A DNA stretch of 64,000 nucleotides, taken from VRUE01 sp963698085 (GTDB lineage: Bacteria > Actinomycetota > Thermoleophilia > Solirubrobacterales > 70-9). Each line of letters starts with the position of its first letter. Within the stretch, counting starts at the first letter, position 1. Under the pieces are notes generated by a model. The model did not search any database. It saw only the letters and a list, made by a program, of their open reading frames with translations, and was not told the origin of the DNA. This document shows, one piece after another, positions 45,277 through 53,534 of this stretch. The position numbers were made by a program, and so were the translations under genes. The stretch lies in contig OY969122.1 in NCBI GenBank assembly GCA_963698085.1, positions 1,116,001-1,180,000 on the forward strand, in the 5' to 3' direction.

Positions 45277-46722
45277 TTGACTCCGCCCCAGGGGCAGCTG
45301 ATAGATGGCGATGCGCCGCGCGAGGAATGCGGCGTGTTTGGCATATACGCGCCCGGCCACGACGTCGCCCGTCTCGCCTACTTCGGCCTCTACGCGCTGC
45401 AGCACCGCGGCCAGGAGTCGGCCGGGATCGCCACCTGCGAGGGCGGCCACATCACCACGATGCGCGATTCCGGCCTCGTCTCTCAGGTCTTTGACGAGGA
45501 GAAACTGCGGGCGCTGGAGGGCGACATGGCGATCGGCCACGTGCGCTACTCGACCACCGGCGGCGGCTCCTGGGAGAACGCGCAGCCGGTCTGGCGCGAC
45601 GACGGTCGCGAGCTGGCGCTCGCCCACAACGGCAACCTGACCAACGCGGTCGAGCTCTGGGGCGAGCTGAAGGAGGCCGGCATCGCCTTCCGCGGCACCT
45701 CGGACTCGGAGATCATCGCCGCGCTGATCTCCTCCAACGAGGGCAAGTTCGTCGAGGACGCGGTTGCCGAGATGATGCCGCGCCTGCAGGGCGCCTACTC
45801 GACCGTGGCGATGACCAAGCACGCGATCGTCGCCTTCCGCGACCCGCACGGGGTGCGGCCGCTCTCACTGGGCAGGCTTGGCGAGCGCTTCGTCGTCGCC
45901 TCGGAGAGCTGCGCCTTCGACATCGTCGGCGCCGAGCTGCTGCGCGAAGTGCACCCCGGCGAGATGGTCTCGCTGACCGAGCGCGGCCTGGAGACGCGTC
46001 AGGTAGTCAAGGCCGGCCGGCCGGCCCACTGCGTCTTCGAGCACATCTACTTCTCCCGCCCCGACAGCCGCCTCGAGGGCAAAGTGCTGCAGCAGGTACG
46101 CGGGCGGATGGGCGAAATCCTCTGGCGCGAGGCGCCGGCCGAGGCCGACCTTGTGATCTCGGTGCCCGACTCCGGCAACCCCGCCGCGGCCGGCTTCTCC
46201 CGCGCCTCGGGGCTGCCCCGCGACGATGGACTGATCAAGAACCGCTACGTCGCCCGCACCTTCATCCAGCCCGGCCAGGAGCTGCGCAAGCGCGGCCTGC
46301 GGCTGAAGTTCAACCCGCTGCCGGAGATCGTCTCGGGGCAGCGGATCGTCGTCGTCGACGACTCGATCGTGCGCGGCAACACGACGCGGCAGATCGTCGG
46401 CATGCTGCGCGACGCCGGCGCCAGCGAGGTGCACCTGCGGATCTCGGCGCCGCCGATCCGCCACCCGTGTCACTACGGCGTCGACATGTCGACCCGCGAG
46501 GAGATGATCGCCCACGAGCGGACGATCGAGGAGATCGCTGACGAGCTCGGCGCCGACTCGCTCGCCTACCTCTCGATGGAGGGGGTCTACGAGGCAATCG
46601 GCACCCCGCCCGAGGACCACTGCGACGCCTGCTTCACGGGGCGTTATCCGCTTGGCGATCCCGAAGACGCGAACGGGAAATTCGCCCTGGAGGACATCGC
46701 CGTGGTGCCGGCGAGTGGCTGA
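45277..46722 (+). CDS. purF: amidophosphoribosyltransferase
   Basis: First committed step of purine synthesis (PRPP plus glutamine to phosphoribosylamine). 481 residues with a short propeptide before the nucleophile Cys in REECGVFGIYAPG (Cys18). The PRPP-binding loop is VVVDDSIVRGNTTRQ (about 352). Iron-sulfur cysteines, as in the Bacillus enzyme, include the C-terminal HCDACFTGRYP pair. TTG start with GAGGAA about ten bases upstream. The stop codon's last base begins the hairpin at 46722. Confidence 0.96.
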   Translation: MTPPQGQLIDGDAPREECGVFGIYAPGHDVARLAYFGLYALQHRGQESAGIATCEGGHITTMRDSGLVSQVFDEEKLRALEGDMAIGHVRYSTTGGGSWENAQPVWRDDGRELALAHNGNLTNAVELWGELKEAGIAFRGTSDSEIIAALISSNEGKFVEDAVAEMMPRLQGAYSTVAMTKHAIVAFRDPHGVRPLSLGRLGERFVVASESCAFDIVGAELLREVHPGEMVSLTERGLETRQVVKAGRPAHCVFEHIYFSRPDSRLEGKVLQQVRGRMGEILWREAPAEADLVISVPDSGNPAAAGFSRASGLPRDDGLIKNRYVARTFIQPGQELRKRGLRLKFNPLPEIVSGQRIVVVDDSIVRGNTTRQIVGMLRDAGASEVHLRISAPPIRHPCHYGVDMSTREEMIAHERTIEEIADELGADSLAYLSMEGVYEAIGTPPEDHCDACFTGRYPLGDPEDANGKFALEDIAVVPASG

Positions 46723-46834
46723 AGACTCATCCGGTAGGGCTTCCACTTAACTTTTTTGAAGACAGTCGCGCGGCCGTCCGAAGATGTCGCCGCAAAAAAA
46801 GTACAAGACGTTCCAGCCCTACCGGATGAGTCTT
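46722..46834. repeat. 113-bp hairpin between convergent purF and nitronate monooxygenase genes
   Basis: Perfect 20-bp arms (AAGACTCATCCGGTAGGGCT at 46722-46741, complement at 46815-46834) enclose further pairing: CTTTTTT with AAAAAAAG and a GCGGCCG-containing tip. Both arms include bases of the neighbouring stop codons. It could act as a bidirectional terminator, since T-runs occur on both strands, or be a MITE insertion. Confidence 0.75.
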
Positions 46835-47792
46835 ACGGCGTCAGGTCGGCGACGATCTCCGCCGCAGGGCGGTAGTCACCGATGCGGGCGACCGTCTGAC
46901 CGGCATAGAGCGGGCCGGCGTCGATCAAGGTGTCCGGAGCGTCGTCGGTCGGTCCTAGCGGCGTCAGCAGGCGGCTGCTCGGGCGCTGGCGGCGTACGAG
47001 GCGTGCCTGGGTCGAAGCGGGCGTGAAGCGTGCGCCTGGAGCAAAGAGGCGGTTGAGCGCCTGGTTGAGGAAGGGAGCGCGGGAGCCGCCGCCAAGCCAG
47101 TGCTCGGTCGCGCCGTTGCGGACGACCCGGTGGGGCGCCGGCCAGCCGAGGCCGAACAGCTCGGTGAGGACGGTCTCGTCTGCCTCGAGCAATCGCCGCT
47201 TGTACTCGGGGTGGGCGCGGCTCTCCTCCGAGAGCAGGAAGCGGGTGCCTGCAACCGCCGCGCTCGCGCCGGCATCCATGGCCCGCCGCACGTCGGCGCT
47301 CTCGGCGATCCCTCCGGCGAGCAGCAGAGGGAAGCTCGCTGGCAGTACGGCCCGGACCCGATCGAGCAACTCCAGCGCCGGCAGGCTGCCGCGCACGTGG
47401 CCGCCGGCCTCGACGCCCTGGACGATCGCAGCGTCGGCACCGGCGGCGTGAGCTGCCTGCGCCTCGGCCACCGAGCCGCACTGGTGGATCCAGGTGCCGC
47501 CGGTGCGTCGCTTCGGTGCGCCCCAGAAGGTGACGACGACGTCCGCCCCGGCCGCCGCTTCGAACCAGCCCCGCCGCGCGAACGGGAGCAGCAGGTTGAC
47601 TGCAAGCGGACGATCCGTCAGCGCCCGTGCGGCGGCCAGCTCGCGTTCGATCGCCTCCGCGCCTGCGACCGCGATCGTGCCGAGACCGCCGGCCTCGCTG
47701 ACCGCCGCCGCCAGCTCATGGCGACTGATCCCGCCACCCATGCCGGCTTGGACTATGGGAGTGGAGATGCCAAGGTGATCGAGGATCGACAT
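46833..47792 (-). CDS. nitronate monooxygenase (2-nitropropane dioxygenase family)
   Basis: FMN-dependent TIM-barrel enzyme oxidising alkyl nitronates. 319 residues: PIVQAGMGGGISRHELAAAVSEAGGLGTI at the N-terminus, DAAIVQGVEAGGHVRG (about 120), LLLAGGIAESADVRRAMDAGASAAVAGTRFL (about 155-185). The GGH motif in EAGGHVRG carries the catalytic-site histidine region. It is convergent with purF and directly followed on the minus strand by hairpin DNA. The TolB-like gene ends 7 bp upstream of its start. Confidence 0.9.
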   Translation of the reverse strand: MSILDHLGISTPIVQAGMGGGISRHELAAAVSEAGGLGTIAVAGAEAIERELAAARALTDRPLAVNLLLPFARRGWFEAAAGADVVVTFWGAPKRRTGGTWIHQCGSVAEAQAAHAAGADAAIVQGVEAGGHVRGSLPALELLDRVRAVLPASFPLLLAGGIAESADVRRAMDAGASAAVAGTRFLLSEESRAHPEYKRRLLEADETVLTELFGLGWPAPHRVVRNGATEHWLGGGSRAPFLNQALNRLFAPGARFTPASTQARLVRRQRPSSRLLTPLGPTDDAPDTLIDAGPLYAGQTVARIGDYRPAAEIVADLTP

Positions 47793-47798
47793 CGGCGC

Positions 47799-48767
47799 TC
47801 AGCCGCGGGGCCGGGGTCCCCAAGCGGGCGCGCCGACGTGGCTGCCGAAGCCTTCTTCTTCGGTGCTGCCGCTGTCGATCGAGTCGGTGGCCCCGCCGCC
47901 GCGGATCGGTATCAGCGAGATCGTGCTGGTGCGGGTGCCCAGGCCGAGGGCGGCGATCTGGCTGCCATCCGGCGAGAACACGGGGCTGACGTATCCACGG
48001 CAGCGCGGGGGCGCCTTGCAGCTGGTGAGCTGGTGCAAGCGGAAGCCGCCAGCCCGAGCGACGAAGACGTTCGAGCGCGAGCCGGCTGCCATCGCAAACG
48101 CGATGCGGCGGCCGTCGGGCGACCAGTCGGGGTCGAGCTGGCTGCGCGGCAGGTCGTTCAGGACGCGAAGCCGGCTGCCGTCGGCGCGCATCGCGAAGAT
48201 GTCGGTGCGGTCGCGACGGCTGTCCTGGTCGCGGTCGCTGACGAAGGCGATGCGACCGGCCGACGAGACGGCTGGGTCGGAGTCGTCGTAGGGGCCGAAG
48301 GTGAGCTGGCGCAGGCCGCTGCCGTCGAGCCGGATCGTGAAGATATGACTGTGCCCCTCGACCGTGCGGGTGAAGGCGATCGCGCGGCCGCGCGGGAAGA
48401 AGTGCGGGTTGGTGCCGTCGCTCGTCACCAGCCTCCGTTCGGTCCCGTCGCTGCTCATGACGTAGATCGCGGAGCTGCCCGCTTCGTCTTCGCCGGAAAA
48501 GACGATGCTGCGTCCGTCGGCCGAGTAGGAAGGGGTGCGGTCATCCGGGTCAAGGGTCAGTTGACGGCGCTGCAGGGGCCGTTGCGTACCGCTGACGAAG
48601 AGCCCGCCGAGCCGCTCCAGCATCCCTTCGCCGACTTCGTCGGTGCTCGTCTTCGAATAGGCGATCGGCCCCGGCTTGCCGGGGAAGGTCGCGTGCGCAG
48701 CGCCGGCCCCCAGGCCGAGCAGGGCGAGAGCGACACAGAGCAGAACCGGGACGAGCTTGCGATCCAC
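47799..48767 (-). CDS. secreted TolB-like beta-propeller protein
   Basis: 322 residues: signal peptide (VPVLLCVALALLGLGAGAAHA, about 6-26), then repeats of the PD40 kind with SADGRSIVFSG, SSAGRIAFVSDRD, SPDGRRIAFAM and SPDGSQIAALG, each followed by a short strand pattern, making a six-bladed propeller. Aspartates between the repeats suggest calcium or peptide binding. A single TolB-like protein without Tol partners is common in this class; the role is unknown. GTG 48767 gives a clean signal peptide; longer starts run antisense to purN. Confidence 0.82.
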   Translation of the reverse strand: MDRKLVPVLLCVALALLGLGAGAAHATFPGKPGPIAYSKTSTDEVGEGMLERLGGLFVSGTQRPLQRRQLTLDPDDRTPSYSADGRSIVFSGEDEAGSSAIYVMSSDGTERRLVTSDGTNPHFFPRGRAIAFTRTVEGHSHIFTIRLDGSGLRQLTFGPYDDSDPAVSSAGRIAFVSDRDQDSRRDRTDIFAMRADGSRLRVLNDLPRSQLDPDWSPDGRRIAFAMAAGSRSNVFVARAGGFRLHQLTSCKAPPRCRGYVSPVFSPDGSQIAALGLGTRTSTISLIPIRGGGATDSIDSGSTEEEGFGSHVGAPAWGPRPRG

Positions 48768-48799
48768 GCTGCCAAACCGTACTGCGCGAAGATGCCGCC
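48768..48799. promoter_or_regulatory. divergent promoter of purN and the TolB-like gene
   Basis: Thirty-two bases between two starts. TACTGC (48780-48785, plus) and TACGGT (minus, eight bases before GTG 48767) are candidate -10 boxes. The minus-side gene looks leaderless. Confidence 0.35.
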
Positions 48800-49417
48800 A
48801 TGTCGGATTTTCGAATAGTCGTCCTCGCCTCTGGCAGCGGCACCAACCTGCAGGCGATCCTCGACACGCTGCACGGGCGCGAGGGGATCGAGGTTGTCGG
48901 GGTCGCCTCCGACAAACCCGGTGCGCTCGCGCTGGAGCGCGCCAACGAAGCGGGGGTCGAGGCGGGGATTTTTCCCGGTGAGGAATACAGCGGCCGCGAG
49001 GCGCGAGACGTGGCAATGGCCGCGTGGATCGAGGCGCGGAGCGCCGACCTAATCGTCCTCGCCGGCTACATGCAGCTCCTCTCCACCGCTTTCGTCGCCC
49101 GCTTCCGCGACCGCATCGTCAACATCCACCCGGCGCTATTGCCCGCCTTCCCCGGCCTCGACGCGATCGGCCAGGCGCTGGCGGCGGGGGTCGAGACGAC
49201 GGGTGTCACTGTCCACTTCGTCGACGAGGGCGTCGACACCGGTCCACCCATCGTGCAGCGCGAGGTGCAGGTGCCCGCCGACCGTGACCGGGCGCAGTTG
49301 GAGGAGGCGATCCACGCAGTCGAGCACGAGCTCTACCCCGAGGCGATCCGCATGATCGCGCAGGGTCGGACTAGGATCGACCCAGACGACCCCAGGGTCG
49401 TCGTCACCGATGAATGA
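48800..49417 (+). CDS. purN: phosphoribosylglycinamide formyltransferase
   Basis: Folate-dependent GAR transformylase, 205 residues. RIVVLASGSGTNLQAILD at the start, the catalytic NIHPALLPAFPG (about 107-118, Asn and His) and DEGVDTGPPIVQREV with the catalytic Asp (about 145). The ATG overlaps no other gene; the stop overlaps purH by 8 bp. Confidence 0.96.
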   Translation: MSDFRIVVLASGSGTNLQAILDTLHGREGIEVVGVASDKPGALALERANEAGVEAGIFPGEEYSGREARDVAMAAWIEARSADLIVLAGYMQLLSTAFVARFRDRIVNIHPALLPAFPGLDAIGQALAAGVETTGVTVHFVDEGVDTGPPIVQREVQVPADRDRAQLEEAIHAVEHELYPEAIRMIAQGRTRIDPDDPRVVVTDE

Positions 49418-51026
49418 GGCTGCTGCTGACACCCGATCCGAAGCCGTGAGCAACGGCGCGATACGGGTGCGCCGAGCGCTGATCTCAGTCTCCGACAAGA
49501 CGGGAATCACCGACTTCGCCAAAACGCTGGCGGCGCAGGGAGTCGAGATCCTCTCCACTGGCGGGACCGCCAGCGCGCTGCGCGAGGCCGGACTGGAGGT
49601 GACGGACGTATCCGAGTTCACCGGCCAGGAGGAGATCCTCGGCGGCCGAGTAAAGACGCTGCACCCGCGCCTGCACGCGGCGCTGCTGGCGCGGCGCGAC
49701 GATCCCGAGCACATGGCGATCCTGGAGCGCGAAGGGATCGAGCCGATCGACCTCGTCTGCGTCAACCTCTACCCCTTCGAGCAGACCATCGCGGGGCACG
49801 AGGTCGACCCCGAGGTCGCGGTCGAGAACATCGACATCGGCGGGCCGACGATGATCCGCGCCGCCGCCAAGAACCACGAGGGCGTCGCCGTCATCGTCAA
49901 ACCCGAGTCCTACGACGCGGTCTGCGCCGAGCTGGAGGAGAGCGACGGCGAGGTCTCCGCCTCGACCAGCCACTGGCTTGCCAACGAGGCCTTCGCCCAG
50001 ACGGCCCGCTACGACGCCGCGATCAGCCGCTGGTTCTCGACCTCCTATGAGGACTTCCCAGAACACCTGACGGTCTCCTTCGAGAAGGAGCTCGACCTCG
50101 CCTACGGCGAGAACCCGCACCAGCGCGCCGCGCTCTACTCCGAGGCCGGCCTGCGCAGCCACGTCCTCGCCGGGGTCTCGAAGCTTCACGGCAGGGCGCT
50201 CTCCTTCAACAACGTGCTCGACCTCGACTCGGCGCGGCGGCTGAACGAAGACTTCGAGCCGCCCGCCTGCACGATCGTCAAGCACAACAACCCCTGCGGG
50301 GTGGCGATCGGGGGGGACGCTCTCGACGCCTACCGCAAGGCGCTCGCCTGCGATCCGGTCTCAGCCTACGGCGGCGTGATCGCGCTCAACCGGCCGGTGA
50401 GCACTGCGCTGGCCGAGGCGCTGCACGAGAATTTCGTCGAGGTGCTGTTCGCGCCCGGCTTCGAGGACGGCGCGCTGGAGGTGCTGCAGCAAAAGGAGGC
50501 GATCCGCATCCTCTGCGACGAGGAGCGCCGTCAGCCAGACCCGACCGAACGCGATGTCAAGCGGGTGCGTGGCGGCCTCCTGATCCAGGACCGCGACGGC
50601 GACCCCGAGCCGCGCCAGATGATGGAGACGGTGACTAAGACCGAGCCGAGCGAGGGGCAGTGGGACGACTTGCTTTTCGCCTGGACGGTCGTCCGTCACG
50701 TCCGCTCAAACGCGATCGTGATCGCCAAGGGCGGCGCCACGCTCGGCATCGGCGCCGGCCAGATGAGCCGCGTCGACTCGGTCCGCCTCGCGGTCGAGAA
50801 GTGCCGCGACGCCCGCGGCGGGGATGCCGAGGGCCTGCTGGCCGGCTCGGCCGTCGCCTCAGACGCCTTCTTCCCCTTCGCCGACGGCCCACAAGCGGCA
50901 ATTGACGCCGGTGCCAACTCGGTGATCCAGCCCGGCGGCTCCAAACGCGACGCCGAGGTGATCGAGGCCTGCGACTCAGCCTCGATTCCTATGGTCTTCA
51001 CCAAGCACCGGCACTTCCGCCACTAG
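49410..51026 (+). CDS. purH: bifunctional AICAR formyltransferase/IMP cyclohydrolase
   Basis: Last two steps to IMP. 538 residues: a 12-residue extension, the MGS-like IMP cyclohydrolase domain (RRALISVSDKTGITDFAKTL to about 205, with GGRVKTLHPRLHAALLARR) and the AICAR transformylase domain (KLHGRALSFNNVLDLD, TIVKHNNPCGVAIG, SDAFFPFADGP). The final residues FTKHRHFRH are the family end. The stop TAG shares the palindrome CTAG with the convergent LOG gene's stop. Confidence 0.97.
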   Translation: MNEAAADTRSEAVSNGAIRVRRALISVSDKTGITDFAKTLAAQGVEILSTGGTASALREAGLEVTDVSEFTGQEEILGGRVKTLHPRLHAALLARRDDPEHMAILEREGIEPIDLVCVNLYPFEQTIAGHEVDPEVAVENIDIGGPTMIRAAAKNHEGVAVIVKPESYDAVCAELEESDGEVSASTSHWLANEAFAQTARYDAAISRWFSTSYEDFPEHLTVSFEKELDLAYGENPHQRAALYSEAGLRSHVLAGVSKLHGRALSFNNVLDLDSARRLNEDFEPPACTIVKHNNPCGVAIGGDALDAYRKALACDPVSAYGGVIALNRPVSTALAEALHENFVEVLFAPGFEDGALEVLQQKEAIRILCDEERRQPDPTERDVKRVRGGLLIQDRDGDPEPRQMMETVTKTEPSEGQWDDLLFAWTVVRHVRSNAIVIAKGGATLGIGAGQMSRVDSVRLAVEKCRDARGGDAEGLLAGSAVASDAFFPFADGPQAAIDAGANSVIQPGGSKRDAEVIEACDSASIPMVFTKHRHFRH

Positions 51027-51700
51027 GCCAGCTGCTTCTGCGCTGCGCTGGCCTGGCGGACGTGGTCGCAGACTTCCTCCGGAGTCTCGGCGGTGAGCAG
51101 CAGCTCTTTGTCGCCGGGGGAGATCAGGCCTTCATCCTCCAGCTGGACGTCGATCCAGTCGAGCAGCGGCTGCCAGAACTCGCGCACGACGAGGATCGTG
51201 GGGAAGTGCTGGACCCGGTGCGTCTGGATCAGGGTCAGGCTCTCGAAGAGCTCGTCGAGCGTACCGAAGCCGCCGGGGAAGATGACGAAGGCGCGGGCGT
51301 AGCGGACGAACATCAGCTTGCGGGCGAAGAAGTAGTGGAACTCGAGGCTGCGGTTGACGTAGGGGTTGACGTGCTGCTCGTGCGGCAACTCGATGTTGAG
51401 CCCGACCGAGAGGCCGCCGGCCTCGGCGGCGCCGCGGTTCGCTGCCTCCATCAGTCCCGGCCCGCCGCCGGTGATGACAGTGAAGCCGTGGCGCGCCAGG
51501 CAAGCACCGGTCTCGCAGCAGAGCTCGTACCAGCGGTGACCCTCGGCGATCCTCGCTGAGCCAAAGACCGAGACGCCGTCGTCGACATCTCGCAGGGCAT
51601 CGAAGCCCGCGTCGACCTCGGCGCGGATGCGATCCAACCGCCGCTCGTCCACAGCCTCGACGTCGCAAGGCTGGCGCAACAGCTCTCGATCGCGCCGCAC
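51023..51700 (-). CDS. LOG-family (TIGR00730) nucleoside-monophosphate phosphoribohydrolase-like protein
   Basis: Lonely Guy family protein of about 225 residues, related to cytokinin riboside 5'-monophosphate phosphoribohydrolases that release a base from a nucleotide. Motifs: VSVFGSARI, GGGPGLMEAANRGAAEAGG (about 85) and the signature FPGGFGTLDELFE (about 152-164). The start is uncertain: GTG 51700 is chosen, since earlier codons run into the tRNA fragment. It borders the ICE left end; its promoter may lie in the tRNA region. Confidence 0.85.
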   Translation of the reverse strand: MRRDRELLRQPCDVEAVDERRLDRIRAEVDAGFDALRDVDDGVSVFGSARIAEGHRWYELCCETGACLARHGFTVITGGGPGLMEAANRGAAEAGGLSVGLNIELPHEQHVNPYVNRSLEFHYFFARKLMFVRYARAFVIFPGGFGTLDELFESLTLIQTHRVQHFPTILVVREFWQPLLDWIDVQLEDEGLISPGDKELLLTAETPEEVCDHVRQASAAQKQLA

Positions 51701-51753
51701 ACCGTTTGGGCCCGCAGCGCCGAGAGTCCCTTTGTCGCCACGTGCTCCCGTAG

Positions 51754-51795
51754 TGCCCCCGGCGGGATTCGAACCCGCGCCGCGCGGCTTAAAAG
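51754..51795 (-). tRNA. 3' fragment of tRNA-Lys(TTT), ICE attachment site
   Basis: Read on the minus strand it gives an anticodon loop CTTTTAA, anticodon-stem 3' side GCCGC, variable loop, T arm GCGGG-TTCGAAT-CCCGC, acceptor 3' strand CGGGGGC and discriminator A. No D arm and no matching GCCCCCG 5' acceptor strand exists on the other side, and the 5' stem partner of the anticodon arm does not fit. The gene is therefore cut at the anticodon loop. This is the classical footprint of tyrosine-integrase insertion: the intact tRNA should be at the far end of the element. Confidence 0.8.
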
Positions 51796-51879
51796 GCGCC
51801 GCTATCGCCCTCTGTGAAGCGAAGTCGTGCCTGGTTTGACATAGCGAAGCGCAGTTTAGATCAGCCTCGGGCTGACGGC

Positions 51880-51903
51880 ATTGGTACCCAAGGTGGTACC
51901 CAA
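51880..51903. promoter_or_regulatory. near-palindrome with two GGTACCCA copies by the attachment site
   Basis: ATTGGTACC (51880-51888) and GGTACCCAAT (51894-51903) face each other across five bases, 85 bp from the tRNA fragment and 89 bp before the integrase start. It could be an integrase arm or excisionase binding site. Confidence 0.35.
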
Positions 51904-51915
51904 TCGCCGCCAGCA

Positions 51916-51974
51916 TGAAGGACCCCGATGCAAGAGGGCGATGGCTTGGACAGAACGGTTGACGGGGTCCTTCA
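51916..51974. repeat. 12-bp inverted repeat bracketing the integrase promoter motif
   Basis: TGAAGGACCCCG (51916-51927) and CGGGGTCCTTCA (51963-51974) are exact complements 35 bp apart. The left half touches the CGATGCAA box and the right half lies in the leader. It could be an operator pair or transcript hairpin controlling int. Confidence 0.6.
51926..51952 (+). promoter_or_regulatory. ICE promoter motif 1, integrase
   Basis: CGATGCAA (51926-51933), 13 bases, TGGACA (51947-51952), 39 bases before ATG 51992. Same boxes and spacing as three other sites in the element. Confidence 0.7.
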
Positions 51975-51991
51975 GACATGGAGGTGCAGCA

Positions 51992-53314
51992 ATGGCGACG
52001 GTTCTACTCGACGGCGGCGCAACGGACAAAGGCTGCTTGCTCGTCGCGGACTACAAGGGCAAGCCGTTCTACGAGGCGAAGTGGCGCGACCTGGAGCGCA
52101 CGCAGCGCAAGCGCCGACTCGGGCCTGCCTGGCTCGAACTCGACTCAGCGGGCGAATGGGTGCCACGGCGAGGCCGGGTCCGTCGCGGCTTCTTAGACGA
52201 GCGCCGCGCATACCCTCTGATGGCGTTGGTGATCGAGGAGCACGAAGCGAAGCTGAGGGACGCTGAGCCGACGCGCCCGGAGGCTCTTTTCCCCGAGGCG
52301 GTAGACGCTTGGCTCGTCTATCTGAAAACGGAGAAGCGCGTCAAGCCTTCGACCCTCTCGGGCTATAAGCGGCTTCTTGCCCGACCGGGCCGAAGTCGGG
52401 ATCTTCGGCGCGGAAGGATCATGCGCGAGTTCGGCAAGCGCTCGCTACTCGACATCAAGACCAAGGATGCTCGCCGGTTCCTGGCGAAGCTGGACCGACA
52501 GAACATCTCGGCGAGGACGGTCAACATCCATCGCCAGGTTCTTCACGCCATCTTCGAGTTCGCTCGCCGCGAGGAGACCTTCGGCTTGCCGAGCAACCCG
52601 TTCGCGGGCACGGCGAAGCGCCCGGAAGATGGAGCGAAGCCGATCGAGACCTTTGAGTCCGACGAGATCCGTGCCGTCGCCAAGGTTGCCAGGAGCGGCG
52701 CGCACCGCCGCCGTGGTGGCTACGCACACTCGAACTATTCGCCGGAGGCCGAGCGCGAGTGGAGGCGGATCAATGAGCAGGATGCGGCCCTCTTCACGAT
52801 CGCCGCGTGTACCGGCTTGCGCCTCGGCGAGCTGGTGGCGCTGCGCTGGCGCGACGTCGATCTGAGGGGCGGCGTGTTGACCGTCTCGCGGGCGATCTCG
52901 GCCGGGAAGGAGACGAGCACGAAGTCGAGGCGGAGTCGCACCGTGCCGCTGGCCGAGCAGGCAATCGCGGCGTTCAAGCGCCTGCTGGAACGGGATAACT
53001 TTAAGAGCCGGGATGATTTCGTCTTCTGCGGCCCCGCTGGCGGCCGGCTGGATGGCTCCGCGGTGCGAGCGCGCTTCATCCGCACTCAGAAGAAGGCGCA
53101 GCTTCGGGTGCGACGCTTCCACGATCTGAGGCACACCTTCGGCACCCTGGCAATCCGCCGCTTCGACCTTGTCAGCGTCAAGGAAATGATGGGCCACGCG
53201 CAGCTGTCGACGACCGAGCGGTATCTGCACTCGAAGCCGCGCCCGTCGGACGCCGCCAAGCTGACCGCCCTCTTTTCCGAGGACGACGATCACGATCACC
53301 CGCTCGCGGCCTAG
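51992..53314 (+). CDS. int: tyrosine site-specific integrase
   Basis: Integrates and excises the element at the tRNA-Lys site. 440 residues: N-terminal arm-binding region (1-80), a SAM-like core-binding domain (about 95-210, with RTVNIHRQVLHAIFEFARR) and a catalytic domain with Arg in ACTGLRLGELVALRW (about 275), HDLRHTFG (about 378), GHAQLSTTERYLHS with the final His and the Tyr nucleophile (about 405). ATG 51992 has GGAGG eight bases upstream, and the upstream open frame would run through the promoter motif. It overlaps the convergent HTH gene by 4 bp. Confidence 0.93.
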   Translation: MATVLLDGGATDKGCLLVADYKGKPFYEAKWRDLERTQRKRRLGPAWLELDSAGEWVPRRGRVRRGFLDERRAYPLMALVIEEHEAKLRDAEPTRPEALFPEAVDAWLVYLKTEKRVKPSTLSGYKRLLARPGRSRDLRRGRIMREFGKRSLLDIKTKDARRFLAKLDRQNISARTVNIHRQVLHAIFEFARREETFGLPSNPFAGTAKRPEDGAKPIETFESDEIRAVAKVARSGAHRRRGGYAHSNYSPEAEREWRRINEQDAALFTIAACTGLRLGELVALRWRDVDLRGGVLTVSRAISAGKETSTKSRRSRTVPLAEQAIAAFKRLLERDNFKSRDDFVFCGPAGGRLDGSAVRARFIRTQKKAQLRVRRFHDLRHTFGTLAIRRFDLVSVKEMMGHAQLSTTERYLHSKPRPSDAAKLTALFSEDDDHDHPLAA

Positions 53315-53523
53315 CGCCGCGAAGTGGGATCAAAGAGGCCGTCGAGGTGCCGATCGAGGAGTGGCTTGGCTGAATACCAGCGCCGCCCGATCTTGCACGC
53401 TGGGATGACGCCGCGCCGCATGTAGTCGAGGGCGGTGGTGCGCTTGACGCGGAGGACGTCGGCCACGTCGTTCGCGTCAAGCAGATCCTCTCGGGAGAAG
53501 TGGGCATCGGCGTCGGTGCTCAT
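53311..53523 (-). CDS. excisionase-like helix-turn-helix protein
   Basis: A 70-residue winged-helix protein of the MerR/HTH_17 excisionase type: LLDANDVADVLRVKRTTALDYMRRGVIPACKIGRRWYSAKPLLDRHL (about 14-60). Such proteins bend DNA to direct integrases towards excision. It is the last gene of the minus-strand operon starting at 55035 and so would be made together with the wall hydrolase, apart from int. It could alternatively be a local repressor. Confidence 0.8.
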   Translation of the reverse strand: MSTDADAHFSREDLLDANDVADVLRVKRTTALDYMRRGVIPACKIGRRWYSAKPLLDRHLDGLFDPTSRR

Positions 53524-53534
53524 CGTCTGCCTCC

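Noticed and set aside
51754..51840. A complete tRNA-Lys gene
   Set aside because: The D arm and the 5' acceptor strand GCCCCCG are absent on the expected side, and the anticodon stem does not close. Only the 3' part is present.
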